Part shown: positions 1 through 10,684 of the stretch, piece by piece | Numbering within the stretch: position 1 is the first letter of the stretch | How the letters are laid out: each line of letters begins with the position of its first letter | Assembly (NCBI GenBank): GCA_965656715.1 | Contig: CBFHLR010000006.1 | Coordinates: 1 to 64,000 of the forward strand | DNA: 64,000 nucleotides | Reading direction: 5' to 3' | Source: Coraliomargarita sp965656715 | GTDB lineage: Bacteria > Verrucomicrobiota > Verrucomicrobiia > Opitutales > Coraliomargaritaceae | Made by a program: the position numbers and the translations under genes | The notes under the pieces: model-generated | Seen by the model: only the letters and a program-made list of their open reading frames with translations | Database searches by the model: none | What the model was told of the DNA's origin: nothing

Positions 1-356
1 TTGTCTACAACAGTCGTCGCCCCTTCGACGAAGGGAAATTCCTCGATCTGATGCGCTCAGAGCTACCCGGGGTGGTGCGCGCCAAAGGCTTTTACTGGAC
101 CACTCAAATGCCCAAATACGTCGGCCTTGTGTCCATCGCTGGTAAGATTCTACGCAATGAGTATCTCGGCAAATGGTGGATTGAAATGTTGGCCGATGGC
201 GAAGTCCGCGAAGAAGAGATTCCGGAGATCGTCGAACAAAGCTGGCAGCCAGAACTGGGCGACCGCCGACAGGAGCTCGTCTTCATCGGCATCGATCTAG
301 ATCGAAAGGCCATCATCAAAGGGCTCGAAGCTTGTGAAATAAAAAACGACGCATAG
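1..356 (+). CDS. CobW/COG0523 GTPase, C-terminal fragment (cut by window edge)
   Basis: The open frame runs in from the left edge (first whole codon at base 3) and stops with TAG at 354-356. Its start and GTPase domain lie outside the window. The visible ~117 residues match the CobW C-terminal domain: a VYNSRRPF stretch followed by G-V-V-R-A-K-G-F-Y-W, then a GDRRQELVFIG segment. The same two blocks occur in the full CobW gene at 2972-4309 (YRARRPFHPERFW, SKGFFWLA, GDRRQEIVLIG), so the two are paralogs. COG0523 proteins are GTP-dependent metal chaperones. Which metal is served cannot be read here. The assignment to the domain is secure; a role in zinc or cobalt handling is inference. Confidence 0.85.
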   Translation, partial: VYNSRRPFDEGKFLDLMRSELPGVVRAKGFYWTTQMPKYVGLVSIAGKILRNEYLGKWWIEMLADGEVREEEIPEIVEQSWQPELGDRRQELVFIGIDLDRKAIIKGLEACEIKNDA

Positions 357-372
357 TTGCCCATGCGTCGTT
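341..372 (-). terminator. Rho-independent terminator of the ThuA-like gene
   Basis: A perfect 10-bp stem (AACGACGCAT at 345-354 paired with ATGCGTCGTT at 363-372) encloses an 8-nt loop. Read on the minus strand it is followed by six U, as expected for an intrinsic terminator. It lies about 45 bp downstream of the minus-strand gene ending at 419. The stem also covers the stop codon of the plus-strand CobW fragment, so it may serve both convergent genes, although the plus-strand side lacks a U run. Confidence 0.8.
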
Positions 373-418
373 CTGATAAATTATAGACTCAATCCGGATC
401 GTTCCAGCTAACTAAAAC

Positions 419-1186
419 TTAGTTGCCAGACGCTGGGATTGTAACTTTGCCAGTCCCAGCCCACTCTACGAGGCGCGCCAGCAGAATGCGGAATTCGGGA
501 CTTTCGAATGCCTTGGTGTCGTGGCCGAGGCTCGTATAAGCCGTCCGCCCTTTACCAAATTGACTGATTACTGTGCTCGGCTCCCAAACATTATCGCCCT
601 TAAACTGCTCAGAGGCATAATTAGAAGTCAGCACCGTGGCACCTTCAGCGCTGATGTAGATTTTCTCCCAGAGTTCGTCCCACTTGCGAAAACCCTTCAA
701 GCCTGCCGTCACCGGATGCTGCGCCTCATCAATTCGCACTTCGAATTCATGCTTGGGTCCATGGTGGGTGCCAGCCTTCCAAGTTGCGACACAGATCTCT
801 TGATAGTCATTCCAATCGTAAAAGGTCGAAGAACCCGCGTGCACAGCGACATGGCCTTTACCGCTTTTGACAAAGTTGACATAGGCCGTGCGCAGTTCTT
901 CCGACCACTTCAAGTGTTCAGGAATGCCTTTACGGTGCTTGCGCAAGTTCCAATTGGACAGAATGACATCAAACTCATCTAAAGAGCCCGGGTCCATTTT
1001 CTCAATTGTGTTGGTCACGGTGACATCAAAAAGCTTGGTCGCATCAAGCGTTTCGACCATCAATGGTGTCGTCGCTTTCCAATTATGATTGTTCTGCCCC
1101 GAGAGCAGAAGCACTTTGATTGGCTCTGCAGCAAACAAGGAGCTAGCCAGCCCGAAGGCGAGGAGTAGGAGTTGGATTATTTTCAT
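419..1186 (-). CDS. Secreted ThuA-domain protein
   Basis: This 255-residue protein belongs to the ThuA family (PF06283, class I glutamine-amidotransferase-like fold), which is abundant in Verrucomicrobiota and Planctomycetota as secreted proteins linked to sugar metabolism. The ATG at 1186 is chosen because it starts a clear signal peptide (MKII, then LLLLAFGLASSLFAA). An upstream in-frame codon at 1294 would run into yidD and place 36 non-signal residues first. Typical features are KVLLLSGQNNHNW near the N-terminus, VAVHAGSSTFYDW in the middle and AYTSLGHDTKAFESPEF near the C-terminus. Substrate and catalysis are unknown for most of the family. Confidence 0.85.
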   Translation of the reverse strand: MKIIQLLLLAFGLASSLFAAEPIKVLLLSGQNNHNWKATTPLMVETLDATKLFDVTVTNTIEKMDPGSLDEFDVILSNWNLRKHRKGIPEHLKWSEELRTAYVNFVKSGKGHVAVHAGSSTFYDWNDYQEICVATWKAGTHHGPKHEFEVRIDEAQHPVTAGLKGFRKWDELWEKIYISAEGATVLTSNYASEQFKGDNVWEPSTVISQFGKGRTAYTSLGHDTKAFESPEFRILLARLVEWAGTGKVTIPASGN

Positions 1187-1232
1187 CAGCTTATAGTATG
1201 GATTAACTAGGAGAGTTTGATTTGAGCGGTGA

Positions 1233-1508
1233 TCACTCGTGAACACTATTGTCGAGCACCTCTGACCAAGCCGCTTTCGGCGGCACGGGTTCATAACCTT
1301 GGCCGCCCCATGGGTTACAACGTAAAATACGTTTCAGGATCAGCCACAGCCCCCGAACGGCTCCATGCTCGCGAACCGCCTCGATTGCATAGGCAGAACA
1401 AGTCGGATGAAAACGACAACCGCTGCCGGGACCTGCGATCGCATGGATAATCGGCGAAACCAAAATCTGGTATCCGCGAAATATCCATACTAGCAGCCGT
1501 TCCATCAT
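1233..1508 (-). CDS. yidD: Membrane protein insertion efficiency factor YidD
   Basis: At 91 residues it has the usual YidD size. It carries the conserved pattern FRGYQILVSP, then GCRFHPTCSAYAIEA, GLWLILKRILRCNPW and GGQGYEPVP, including the family cysteines. YidD is a small membrane-associated protein that helps YidC insert inner-membrane proteins. It is often found beside rnpA and yidC, but here it follows cysS by 9 bp on the same strand, so it is probably the last gene of the metal/cysS operon. A second start codon directly follows the first. Confidence 0.93.
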   Translation of the reverse strand: MMERLLVWIFRGYQILVSPIIHAIAGPGSGCRFHPTCSAYAIEAVREHGAVRGLWLILKRILRCNPWGGQGYEPVPPKAAWSEVLDNSVHE

Positions 1509-1517
1509 CGCGTTCTT

Positions 1518-2927
1518 CTATATCGTTGCCGTCACTTGCTTGAGTTCAAAACCGTCACTAGTATCGCGCACTTCCCAGCCTTTTTCAAGCAAGGCATCAC
1601 GTAGCGAATCCGCTTCCGCCCAATTACGCGCAGCGCGCACCTCGTGACGTTCTTGCGCCAAGGCCTCAACCTCTTCTGGAATAGTTGTCTCGGCTTCAGA
1701 CTGCTCGGGCCTCAATGGCAAGCCCAGCATCCGAAGCACACGCGCAAGGTCTCTTCGCATGGCTTCGATGTCTTCAGTCGAGTCGCCTTTCAAACTTTGT
1801 AGCGCAAAGTTTAGAGCACCCAAAGCCTTCGGTGTATTCAAGTCTTCACACAGCGCTTGTAGTGCTGGTTTGAATACATCGGTCTCCATCGACTTCAGAT
1901 CGAAGCCCTCCAGCGAATCCGCATCCACCGACTCCGTGAAGGTAAGGATACGTGTCAGTGAAGTCTCCGCTGCTGCGAGCGACTCCCAGGTAAAATTAAG
2001 CGGTTGACGATAGTGGCCGGAAAGGAGCAAGAAACGCAACGCCTCGGGCGAATAGCCACGCTCAACCACTTCCTCTAGTTCATAGAGGTTCCCGAGCGAC
2101 TTGCTCATCTTTTCGCCATTCACACGCAGGTGGGCAACGTGGAACCAATGACGAACGAACGGCTTGCCTGTGGCCGCCTCGGACTGAGCGATTTCGTTTT
2201 CGTGGTGAGGGAAAATCAAATCCACACCACCGGAGTGCAGATCAAACGACTCGCCTAAATAACGCATACTCATCGCGCTGCACTCGATGTGCCAACCGGG
2301 ACGACCAGGTCCCCAAGGGCTATCCCACTTATTCGGGCCGTCTTCAGACTTCCAAGCCTTCCACAGAACAAAGTCCTGCCAGGACTCCTTCCCATACTCG
2401 TCGTCATCGTTCAAACGCGCGGATGCATTCTGGCGCGCGCCATCCAGATTCAGGCGCGAGAGCTTACCGTAATCCTCAAAGGAACTGATCCGGTAATAGA
2501 CACTACCATTGCCGTCTGCATAGGCATGGCCCTTTTCGATCAACTTCTCGATTAAAACGATTTGATCCTCAATGTGCGCCACCGCGGATGGCGTGTGAGC
2601 CGGAAGCAAGATGCTGAGCGCCGCACAGTCCTCCTCAAACTTCGTGCGCCACTTTTCCGTAAAGTCATGGAGCGCCAAGCCAGCCTTCTGCGATTCACGA
2701 ATCGTCTTATCGTCGACATCGGTGATGTTGCGCACATGGCAGGTCTCGATGCCTAGGAATTCGACCACGCGACGGAATACATCCTGCGCCACAAAGGTGC
2801 GCAGGTTACCAATGTGAGCGGGTCCATAAACGGTCGGTCCACAACAATAGAAGCGCAAGGTGTGTTCATCACTCGGACGAACAATCTCATCGTTTCGCGT
2901 TAAGGTATTACGTAGTTTCAGTTCCAT
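1518..2927 (-). CDS. cysS: Cysteine-tRNA ligase
   Basis: CysS charges tRNA-Cys with cysteine in the cytoplasm. The class-I signature is present as PAHIGN (HIGH motif, about residue 38) and KMSKS (about 274-278). The zinc-site residues appear as FYCCGP near the N-terminus, WHIECSAM and FPHHENEIAQSE. The start at 2927 (MELKLRNTL) matches the normal CysS N-terminus. An upstream in-frame ATG at 2951 lies in the middle of an 18-bp palindrome and would add eight unconserved residues. The length of 469 residues is normal. It is 45 bp downstream of the CobW gene on the same strand. Confidence 0.96.
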   Translation of the reverse strand: MELKLRNTLTRNDEIVRPSDEHTLRFYCCGPTVYGPAHIGNLRTFVAQDVFRRVVEFLGIETCHVRNITDVDDKTIRESQKAGLALHDFTEKWRTKFEEDCAALSILLPAHTPSAVAHIEDQIVLIEKLIEKGHAYADGNGSVYYRISSFEDYGKLSRLNLDGARQNASARLNDDDEYGKESWQDFVLWKAWKSEDGPNKWDSPWGPGRPGWHIECSAMSMRYLGESFDLHSGGVDLIFPHHENEIAQSEAATGKPFVRHWFHVAHLRVNGEKMSKSLGNLYELEEVVERGYSPEALRFLLLSGHYRQPLNFTWESLAAAETSLTRILTFTESVDADSLEGFDLKSMETDVFKPALQALCEDLNTPKALGALNFALQSLKGDSTEDIEAMRRDLARVLRMLGLPLRPEQSEAETTIPEEVEALAQERHEVRAARNWAEADSLRDALLEKGWEVRDTSDGFELKQVTATI

Positions 2928-2941
2928 TGCTTCAGTTGGTT

Positions 2942-2959
2942 GATGCTGCATGCAGCATC
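2942..2959. repeat. Perfect 18-bp palindrome between cobW and cysS
   Basis: GATGCTGCATGCAGCATC equals its own reverse complement. It sits in the 44-bp gap between the CobW stop codon and the cysS start on the minus strand. It could be a protein binding site, a processing hairpin or chance. It has no U tail, so it is not a standard terminator. Confidence 0.5.
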
Positions 2960-2971
2960 CGTCATGCTCGT

Positions 2972-4309
2972 TTATTCGATCTCCGTTGGAGCAGGCTGTT
3001 CAGGGATGAGCCACTCAGGGAAGGGATCGTTGAAGGTGCTCCAGAAAATTTCGCCAGCGCCCATTTCGTCGTCGGTTAACAGGCAGTCATCAAAGGACTT
3101 CGTCAGTGCGGCTTCGTCCATTTTCTTCTCGTGCCCGATCAGCACAATTTCCTGACGGCGGTCGCCATACGGCTCTTTCCAATTAGAGAGCACCTTCACC
3201 ACTTCATCTTCGTCTTGCGGCCAGTATTCGCGAGGCACGGCAGCATACCACTCACCGGCGAGCTGCACATCCGACTGTGCTCCGGCTCTTGACCAAAGTC
3301 CAACGTAAGCCATGCGCGTCGCGAGCCAGAAGAAACCCTTCGAGCGAATGATGCCCGGCCAGTCCTGCTTCGCCCACTTCCAAAAACGTTCAGGGTGGAA
3401 TGGACGGCGAGCACGATACACGAATTGCTTGATGCCATATTCTTCAGTCTCCGGAACCGGCTCATTTTGAATGAGCTTGAGCCAATCAGGCATATGCTCG
3501 GCGGACTGGATGTCGAAACGTCCGGTGTTGAGAATTTCGCTGGATTCCACTTGGCCAAAGCTGCATTCCACAAGATGCGCGCGGCTATTGAGCGCTCGAA
3601 TACCTGAAATGATTTCANNNNNNNNNNNNNNNNNNNNNNNNNNNNNNNNNNNNNNNNNNNNNNNNNNNNNNNNNNNNNNNNNNNNNNNNNNNNNNNNNNN
3701 NNNNNNNNNNNNNNNNGCCTTCTTGGCTTCATCGACCATGTCGATTTTGTTGAGCAAGATCACATCGGCGAAATCGACCTGATCCACCAGCAGATCCACG
3801 ATGGTGCGCTCATCTTCTTCGTCGACTTGTTGACCGCGATCCCTGAGGCGTTCCGGCGAACCGAAATCACGCTCGAAGTTGGCTGCATCCACGACAGTCA
3901 CCATCGTGTCCAACTTCGAGATATCCTCCAAGCTGAAGCCTGCTTCATTGCGAAAGAAGAAGGTCTCTGCAACGGGCATCGGCTCCGAAACGCCGGTCGA
4001 TTCGATCAAGAGATAATCAAAGCGTCCTTCAAAGGCGAGACGGCGCACCTCCTCAAGCAGATCATCACGCAAGGTGCAACAGATGCAGCCGTTGCTCATC
4101 TCGACAAGCTTCTCTTCTTTGCGACTCAACTCAGCACCGCCCTCAGCCACCAACTGAGCGTCGATATTCACCTCGCTCATGTCGTTAACGATGACTGCGA
4201 CCTTGAGCCCCTCACGGTTGTTCAAGATGTGATTGAGAATGGTCGTCTTCCCCGCGCCGAGGAATCCGGATAGCACGGTGACTGGTAGTTTGCGTTTGAT
4301 CGTTTGCAT
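2972..4309 (-). CDS. CobW/COG0523-family GTP-dependent metal chaperone
   Basis: The protein has a Walker A loop GFLGAGKTT (residues 15-23), the metal-binding CxCC signature in NGCICC (C75, C77, C78), a switch-like ESTGVSEP segment and the guanine-specificity motif NKID. A CobW_C domain follows (SKGFFWLA, GDRRQEIVLIG). These are diagnostic of COG0523 proteins (YeiR/YjiA/ZNG1-type), which use GTP to move a divalent metal to a client. A 99-base N run (3618-3716) removes residues between the two domains; its length keeps the frame but is probably arbitrary. The gene lies 13 bp downstream of a FeoB-like permease and 45 bp upstream of cysS. It may energise or receive metal from that permease (inference). 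Confidence 0.92.
   Translation of the reverse strand: MQTIKRKLPVTVLSGFLGAGKTTILNHILNNREGLKVAVIVNDMSEVNIDAQLVAEGGAELSRKEEKLVEMSNGCICCTLRDDLLEEVRRLAFEGRFDYLLIESTGVSEPMPVAETFFFRNEAGFSLEDISKLDTMVTVVDAANFERDFGSPERLRDRGQQVDEEDERTIVDLLVDQVDFADVILLNKIDMVDEAKKXXXXXXXXXXXXXXXXXXXXXXXXXXXXXXXXXXEIISGIRALNSRAHLVECSFGQVESSEILNTGRFDIQSAEHMPDWLKLIQNEPVPETEEYGIKQFVYRARRPFHPERFWKWAKQDWPGIIRSKGFFWLATRMAYVGLWSRAGAQSDVQLAGEWYAAVPREYWPQDEDEVVKVLSNWKEPYGDRRQEIVLIGHEKKMDEAALTKSFDDCLLTDDEMGAGEIFWSTFNDPFPEWLIPEQPAPTEIE
3618..3716. other. Assembly gap (99 N) inside the CobW gene
   Basis: Bases are unknown. The gap interrupts the region between the GTPase core and the C-terminal domain of the CobW-family gene, so its true length and intactness are not known. 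Confidence 0.99.
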
Positions 4310-4322
4310 ATCGAGGTGTGGT

Positions 4323-5492
4323 TCAATGAATCAAAGAAATAAGCAGCGCACCCAACCATGCGATACATAGAGAAAAGAGTGCCGCATAACAGGCCTGCCG
4401 TCCGATCATCTTAAGCGCGAAGCTTGGGCGTATTTCTTTCGCCACCGTCAGCGCGGTCACAAGGCAAGGCAAGAGCACGCCTGCCAGATAGACAGCAGTC
4501 AGCACTTGCACAGAGGAATCCAGCGGCACTTTGAGCGAATCCCAGTCGCCATTGAGCAAGCCAATCGCCAGACCATCCTTGCGCACGGATCCTAGCACCA
4601 CGGCAAAGGCCGCTTCGGGAGGCAGGTTGAACAGTGCCATGACTGGGGCCAGCAAATGTATAAGCCATTGTAGTGCACCGGACCACTGCAAGAGCCCGGC
4701 CACCACACAAATCCCGATGAAGATCGGAAGCGCTAGAAAGATAAACTCACGCAAGCTCTGCAGCGTCTCGCGCAGAACCGTCTTCCACTCAGGCCAGCGC
4801 AAGTTGCCGGAGATCGGAGCCTGCAGTTTACTCTGCGCCTGCCGATGCGCTGCCGACGTGGTGAGTCGTAGGTAAATCAAGGTCGTGAGCGCCAACACTG
4901 CGAGGTAGACAGGTCCGAGCCACAACAAGCCGGAGGCCGCAAAGACAGCCAAGGTCGCCGGGAGCTGATAGGAACAGGCGGAACCAAATGAGATGGCCGA
5001 GACACAGGTGCATCTGGAGCAGCTTGGAGCTGAGCGGGTCGCGACCACCGCAGGCACATTGCAACCAAAGCCCATCACCACACGAACCAGATCGCGGCCA
5101 CCGAGGCCGAAGGGCTGTAGCCAAGGATGCAGCCCATACGACAGCCGATCAATCAGACGCGTGCCCTTATAAACTTCGATCAGCACGGTAAAAATCAGAA
5201 CCGTCGGCAGCGCATAGAGCAGCAAAAACGGTAGCATCGCAAACACCCCGTAGTCGCCAGCCAGTATCGCAACAAGTGGTGCGGGCAGCGAATTCAGCCA
5301 AGTGAGCAAGGGCTCCAGCAATGCGCCAAGCGAACCGTAGCAGCGGTCCGCCAAGGCGTTGGCTTGCATCACGGCGATCCATGCTGGACCGAATAGCAAC
5401 AGCAGACTGATGGGGGCGAAACTAAGTATTCGCTCCAACGAGGAGCTCCAAGCCGATGCCGGGAGTTTTTCTGTGCCACTCTCCGAACTCAT
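4323..5492 (-). CDS. FeoB-like metal permease lacking the GTPase domain
   Basis: This 389-residue polytopic membrane protein matches only the membrane half of FeoB (Gate and FeoB_C domains). The FeoB pore signature GFGCNVP-AVVATR is at 141-153 (C144). The second half carries another Gate-like segment (FIFLALPIFIGICVV) and a FeoB_C-like end (LLPCLVTALTVAKE). FeoB proteins are usually 700-800 residues with an N-terminal G domain; here the chain begins directly with a hydrophobic helix near residue 22. An unusual cysteine cluster (C158, C161, C163, C173) follows the signature. It overlaps the flavoprotein gene by 4 bp and precedes the CobW GTPase by 13 bp. Likely substrate: Fe2+, Zn2+ or Mn2+ (inference). 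A nucleoside-recognition-domain transporter is the alternative label. Confidence 0.8.
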   Translation of the reverse strand: MSSESGTEKLPASAWSSSLERILSFAPISLLLLFGPAWIAVMQANALADRCYGSLGALLEPLLTWLNSLPAPLVAILAGDYGVFAMLPFLLLYALPTVLIFTVLIEVYKGTRLIDRLSYGLHPWLQPFGLGGRDLVRVVMGFGCNVPAVVATRSAPSCSRCTCVSAISFGSACSYQLPATLAVFAASGLLWLGPVYLAVLALTTLIYLRLTTSAAHRQAQSKLQAPISGNLRWPEWKTVLRETLQSLREFIFLALPIFIGICVVAGLLQWSGALQWLIHLLAPVMALFNLPPEAAFAVVLGSVRKDGLAIGLLNGDWDSLKVPLDSSVQVLTAVYLAGVLLPCLVTALTVAKEIRPSFALKMIGRQACYAALFSLCIAWLGALLISLIH

Positions 5493-6634
5493 GCATGCGC
5501 CTCAACAGATTCCGCTTCCGATTCGACCGCACACTCGCAGTTGGTGCAGCACTCGAGGTCGTCGATGAGAAAGCCGCGGCGACGGTCATCGTCCAGATCC
5601 GGCTCTACATAACCGAGCTGCAGGGCAATCGAACGCGCAATCACCCCAAACCGTGCGCGGAACTTATAAATGAAGCAGAACTTGGACTTCCGCTGCACCA
5701 GCGACGGGCCCGAGTAATAGAGGCCCGAATGAAGGGTCGATTCGTCCTCTTCCGTGAACTGTGGGATCGAGTCTTCCCATGCAAAGAGCTCTTTGACCGG
5801 AGTGAGTGCCGACTCAAAGCCAGTGGCCGCAATCGGGCGATGTTCAACGTCGAAGAATTCGCCCTTGGCAGTTTCGACAAGATATCGGTCCGATGAACGA
5901 CTCACCGAGACCACCTCCAAATTACCACGAAGCACGAGTTGATCGGGATGCTCACGAAGAATGTGTAAGAGACGCTCTCGGGTGTATGGGCTGAGTGCTT
6001 CGCTCGGATCGGGGTGGTTCAACTTCCAAGGCTCATCATTCGACACCACGGTCACACGCTTGCCGAGCTTGACCAGATGATAGGCGGCATCAATCCCGCT
6101 CTCGTAGCCGCCGATAATCAAGGCTTCCTGCCCCTGATAATCTTCCCAGTCGCGAAAAACGCTCGAATGCGCACAATGCTCCGCACCCGCAAAGGCAGCA
6201 GTCTTCGGCCGTGAAAACTCACCGGCTGCCCAAACCACCGCCTTCGAGCGGTAAGTGTCCTTATTGGTTCGGACGGTATAGCCTTCAGCATCCGGAATAA
6301 CATCCAGAACCTTTTCCTGCTCCTTCACCTTGAGCCTGAAATGGCAGACCACCGCGCAGAGATAATCCGCATACTCTCGACCACTGAGGTGCTCTTTCTG
6401 TGCGAAATCCGCCGGACTGGTATTGGGCGTGATCGCGTTGAGATCCGTCTGAAAGAAGGGATTCCCGTGAAACGACGGGGTAATCAGGCGCATTTGCTGC
6501 GGCCAGCGACGGAAGGACGCACCCACCCGTTCGCCTTCGAGCAAAAGCACACGCTCGACCCCAGCCCGTTGCAGCGCGAGCCGAGTGCCAATTCCCGCGG
6601 GCCCTGCACCGACAATAATTACCTCAAAATCCAC
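5489..6634 (-). CDS. FAD-dependent oxidoreductase, CzcO-like, with Cys-rich tail
   Basis: This 381-residue flavoprotein has an N-terminal FAD Rossmann motif (VIIVGAGPAGIG, 5-16) and a second dinucleotide motif (ALIIGGYESGIDAA) for NAD(P)H. It ends with an ATG/G-type motif (PIAATGF) typical of COG2072/pyridine-nucleotide reductases. The last 30 residues hold a C-C-x-x-C-x-C cluster (C362, C363, C366, C368) suited to binding a metal or Fe-S centre. COG2072 members include CzcO, named for association with cation transport. The start is GTG at 6634, with AAGAGGG as ribosome-binding site. The gene overlaps the FeoB-like permease by 4 bp, so the two are translationally coupled. A role in reducing metal before uptake is inference. 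Confidence 0.8.
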   Translation of the reverse strand: MDFEVIIVGAGPAGIGTRLALQRAGVERVLLLEGERVGASFRRWPQQMRLITPSFHGNPFFQTDLNAITPNTSPADFAQKEHLSGREYADYLCAVVCHFRLKVKEQEKVLDVIPDAEGYTVRTNKDTYRSKAVVWAAGEFSRPKTAAFAGAEHCAHSSVFRDWEDYQGQEALIIGGYESGIDAAYHLVKLGKRVTVVSNDEPWKLNHPDPSEALSPYTRERLLHILREHPDQLVLRGNLEVVSVSRSSDRYLVETAKGEFFDVEHRPIAATGFESALTPVKELFAWEDSIPQFTEEDESTLHSGLYYSGPSLVQRKSKFCFIYKFRARFGVIARSIALQLGYVEPDLDDDRRRGFLIDDLECCTNCECAVESEAESVEAHA

Positions 6635-6650
6635 GCCCTCTTAATGAAAG

Positions 6651-6667
6651 TGACTTACACTAAGTCA
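6651..6667 (-). promoter_or_regulatory. 7-3-7 inverted repeat, candidate operator of the metal operon
   Basis: TGACTTA-CAC-TAAGTCA has perfect 7-bp arms around 3 bp and lies 17 bp upstream of the GTG start of the first gene in the flavoprotein/permease/CobW operon. On the minus strand it overlaps a TTGACT that could be a -35 element. No known Fur, Zur, MntR or DtxR box matches it exactly. Binding by a metal-responsive repressor is inference. Confidence 0.5.
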
Positions 6668-6680
6668 AGGCGGATACATC

Positions 6681-6713
6681 AAAAAAGCCTCCTCGGTTTC
6701 CCGAGGAGGCTTT
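6681..6713 (-). terminator. Rho-independent terminator of the FKBP gene
   Basis: A perfect 13-bp stem (6684-6696 with 6701-6713) encloses the loop TTTC; six U follow it on the minus strand (6681-6686). It lies 24 bp beyond the FKBP stop codon and isolates the metal operon downstream, which must therefore have its own promoter in the 6635-6680 interval. Confidence 0.92.
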
Positions 6714-6736
6714 CGTAAATGGTTTTCGCTTAGGAA

Positions 6737-7312
6737 TTAGTTGGAGCAGCCGCAGCTACCTTCACCGCACTCGCCTTCAGCCTTCGCTTCTGGCTCGTCG
6801 TTGCAGCAGCCACCTTCGCCGCCGCCGTTACCACCGCAGCAACCGCCGGCAGCGTGGATGTGACCGTGTGCGATTTCTTCTTCAGTCGCTTCACGGATCT
6901 CAGTGATCGTGACGTTGAAGTTCAGGTGCTTACCAGCCAGCGGGTGGTTGCCGTCAACTGTGACATCGTCGCCTTCGACTTGCACAACGCGCACAGAAAC
7001 CGGGCCCTGCTCGGTGTTGGCTTGGAACTGCATGCCGACTTCGAGGCCTTCGACACCTTGGAAACGGTCTCGTGGCACGACTTGCTGCAGGCCTGGGTTG
7101 ACCTCGCCATAGCCTTCGGCTGGCTCGACGCGCACGTCGACGGTTTCGCCGACAGTCTTGCCTTCGAGTGCCTTTTCAAGACCAGGAATGATGTTCTGGT
7201 GGCCTTGCAGGTATGTGAGCGGGTTGCCCGGCTGAGATTGATCGAGAAGTGTGCCTTCGTCGTCCTTGAGCGCGTAGTCCATGGAGACGACTGTATTTGC
7301 TGCGATTTGCAT
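6737..7312 (-). CDS. SlyD-like FKBP-type peptidyl-prolyl isomerase with metal-binding tail
   Basis: The 191-residue protein begins with a SlyD-type FKBP domain (VVSMDYALKDDEGTLLDQS, PLTYLQGHQNIIPGLEKAL, DVRVEPAEGYGE). It contains the inserted chaperone flap (VEGDDVTVDGNHPLAGKHLNF). SlyD isomerises X-Pro bonds and chaperones proteins, and its tail binds nickel. Here the last ~45 residues are very rich in Cys, His and Gly (GCCGG, GGCCNDE, CGEGSCGC), consistent with metal binding. It is monocistronic, with its own terminator, but adjoins the candidate metal-uptake operon. Confidence 0.92.
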   Translation of the reverse strand: MQIAANTVVSMDYALKDDEGTLLDQSQPGNPLTYLQGHQNIIPGLEKALEGKTVGETVDVRVEPAEGYGEVNPGLQQVVPRDRFQGVEGLEVGMQFQANTEQGPVSVRVVQVEGDDVTVDGNHPLAGKHLNFNVTITEIREATEEEIAHGHIHAAGGCCGGNGGGEGGCCNDEPEAKAEGECGEGSCGCSN

Positions 7313-7426
7313 GATCTTAGTGGTTGATATTCTTCGTGTTAAAAGTTTCGAAAGAGGGCTGACAATGCTGCTAGAGGAAAGTTCGTCAAAAGCGAAAACG
7401 AATTAATTTGGGAATCGAGCCGATCA

Positions 7427-7478
7427 TAGGTGCTCCACTTGTGGATGCACTGTAGTGGCGCACAAGTGCGCACGCTAC
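7427..7478. repeat. Palindromic repeat, CACTTGTG family, copy 1
   Basis: This 52-bp sequence shares its left end (GGTGCTCCACTTGTGGATGC) and right end (GCACAAGTGCGCACGCTAC) with 10511-10597. CACTTGTG and CACAAGTG pair across the element. It lies in the region upstream of glnD, followed by TTTCAG-rich simple sequence (about 7528-7570). Confidence 0.75.
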
Positions 7479-7594
7479 GCCCGCATAGTGATCGCACCTT
7501 CAATCAAGCTCAACAATTCACCCCATAGCTTTCAGAATTTCAACGTTTTCAGCTTTTCAGCGTTTCAGTTAAGCAGTTGTGTGTTTCCACTCTC

Positions 7595-10408
<2,814 letters not shown>

Positions 10409-10433
10409 CTACATTCTTAATCATAATCCTACT

Positions 10434-10478
10434 CTTAATCCTAATCCCACAACAGAAGAGAGTAAGATTAGGATTAAG
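10434..10478. repeat. Hairpin downstream of glnD
   Basis: CTTAATCCTAATC (10434-10446) pairs perfectly with GATTAGGATTAAG (10466-10478) across a 19-nt loop, within a longer tract of TAATC-like words. It starts 26 bp after the glnD stop and could end its transcript, but no U run follows. It may belong to a dispersed simple-repeat family. Confidence 0.6.
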
Positions 10479-10510
10479 ATTACGAGTAAGAGGCTTACGA
10501 GTCCGCAGAG

Positions 10511-10597
10511 TAGGTGCTCCACTTGTGGATGCACTCCATGGGAAAATCCCATACGGATAGCCCACCATATGGAGTGACGCACAAGTGCGCACGCTAC
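10511..10597. repeat. Palindromic repeat, CACTTGTG family, copy 2 (expanded)
   Basis: This copy has the same ends as 7427-7478 but about 35 extra bases in the middle. The extra bases form another nested stem (ACTCCAT with ATGGAGT). The whole can fold into one long hairpin. The two copies differ only by this central block, as in REP or MITE-like elements. Confidence 0.78.
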
Positions 10598-10684
10598 AGC
10601 ACAGAACTCAACAAATCTTGATCTGATCGCGTCCAATCCGAATCCGTTCTTGTCGTCCGAGATCACGCCCACCATCTTCAGCGC

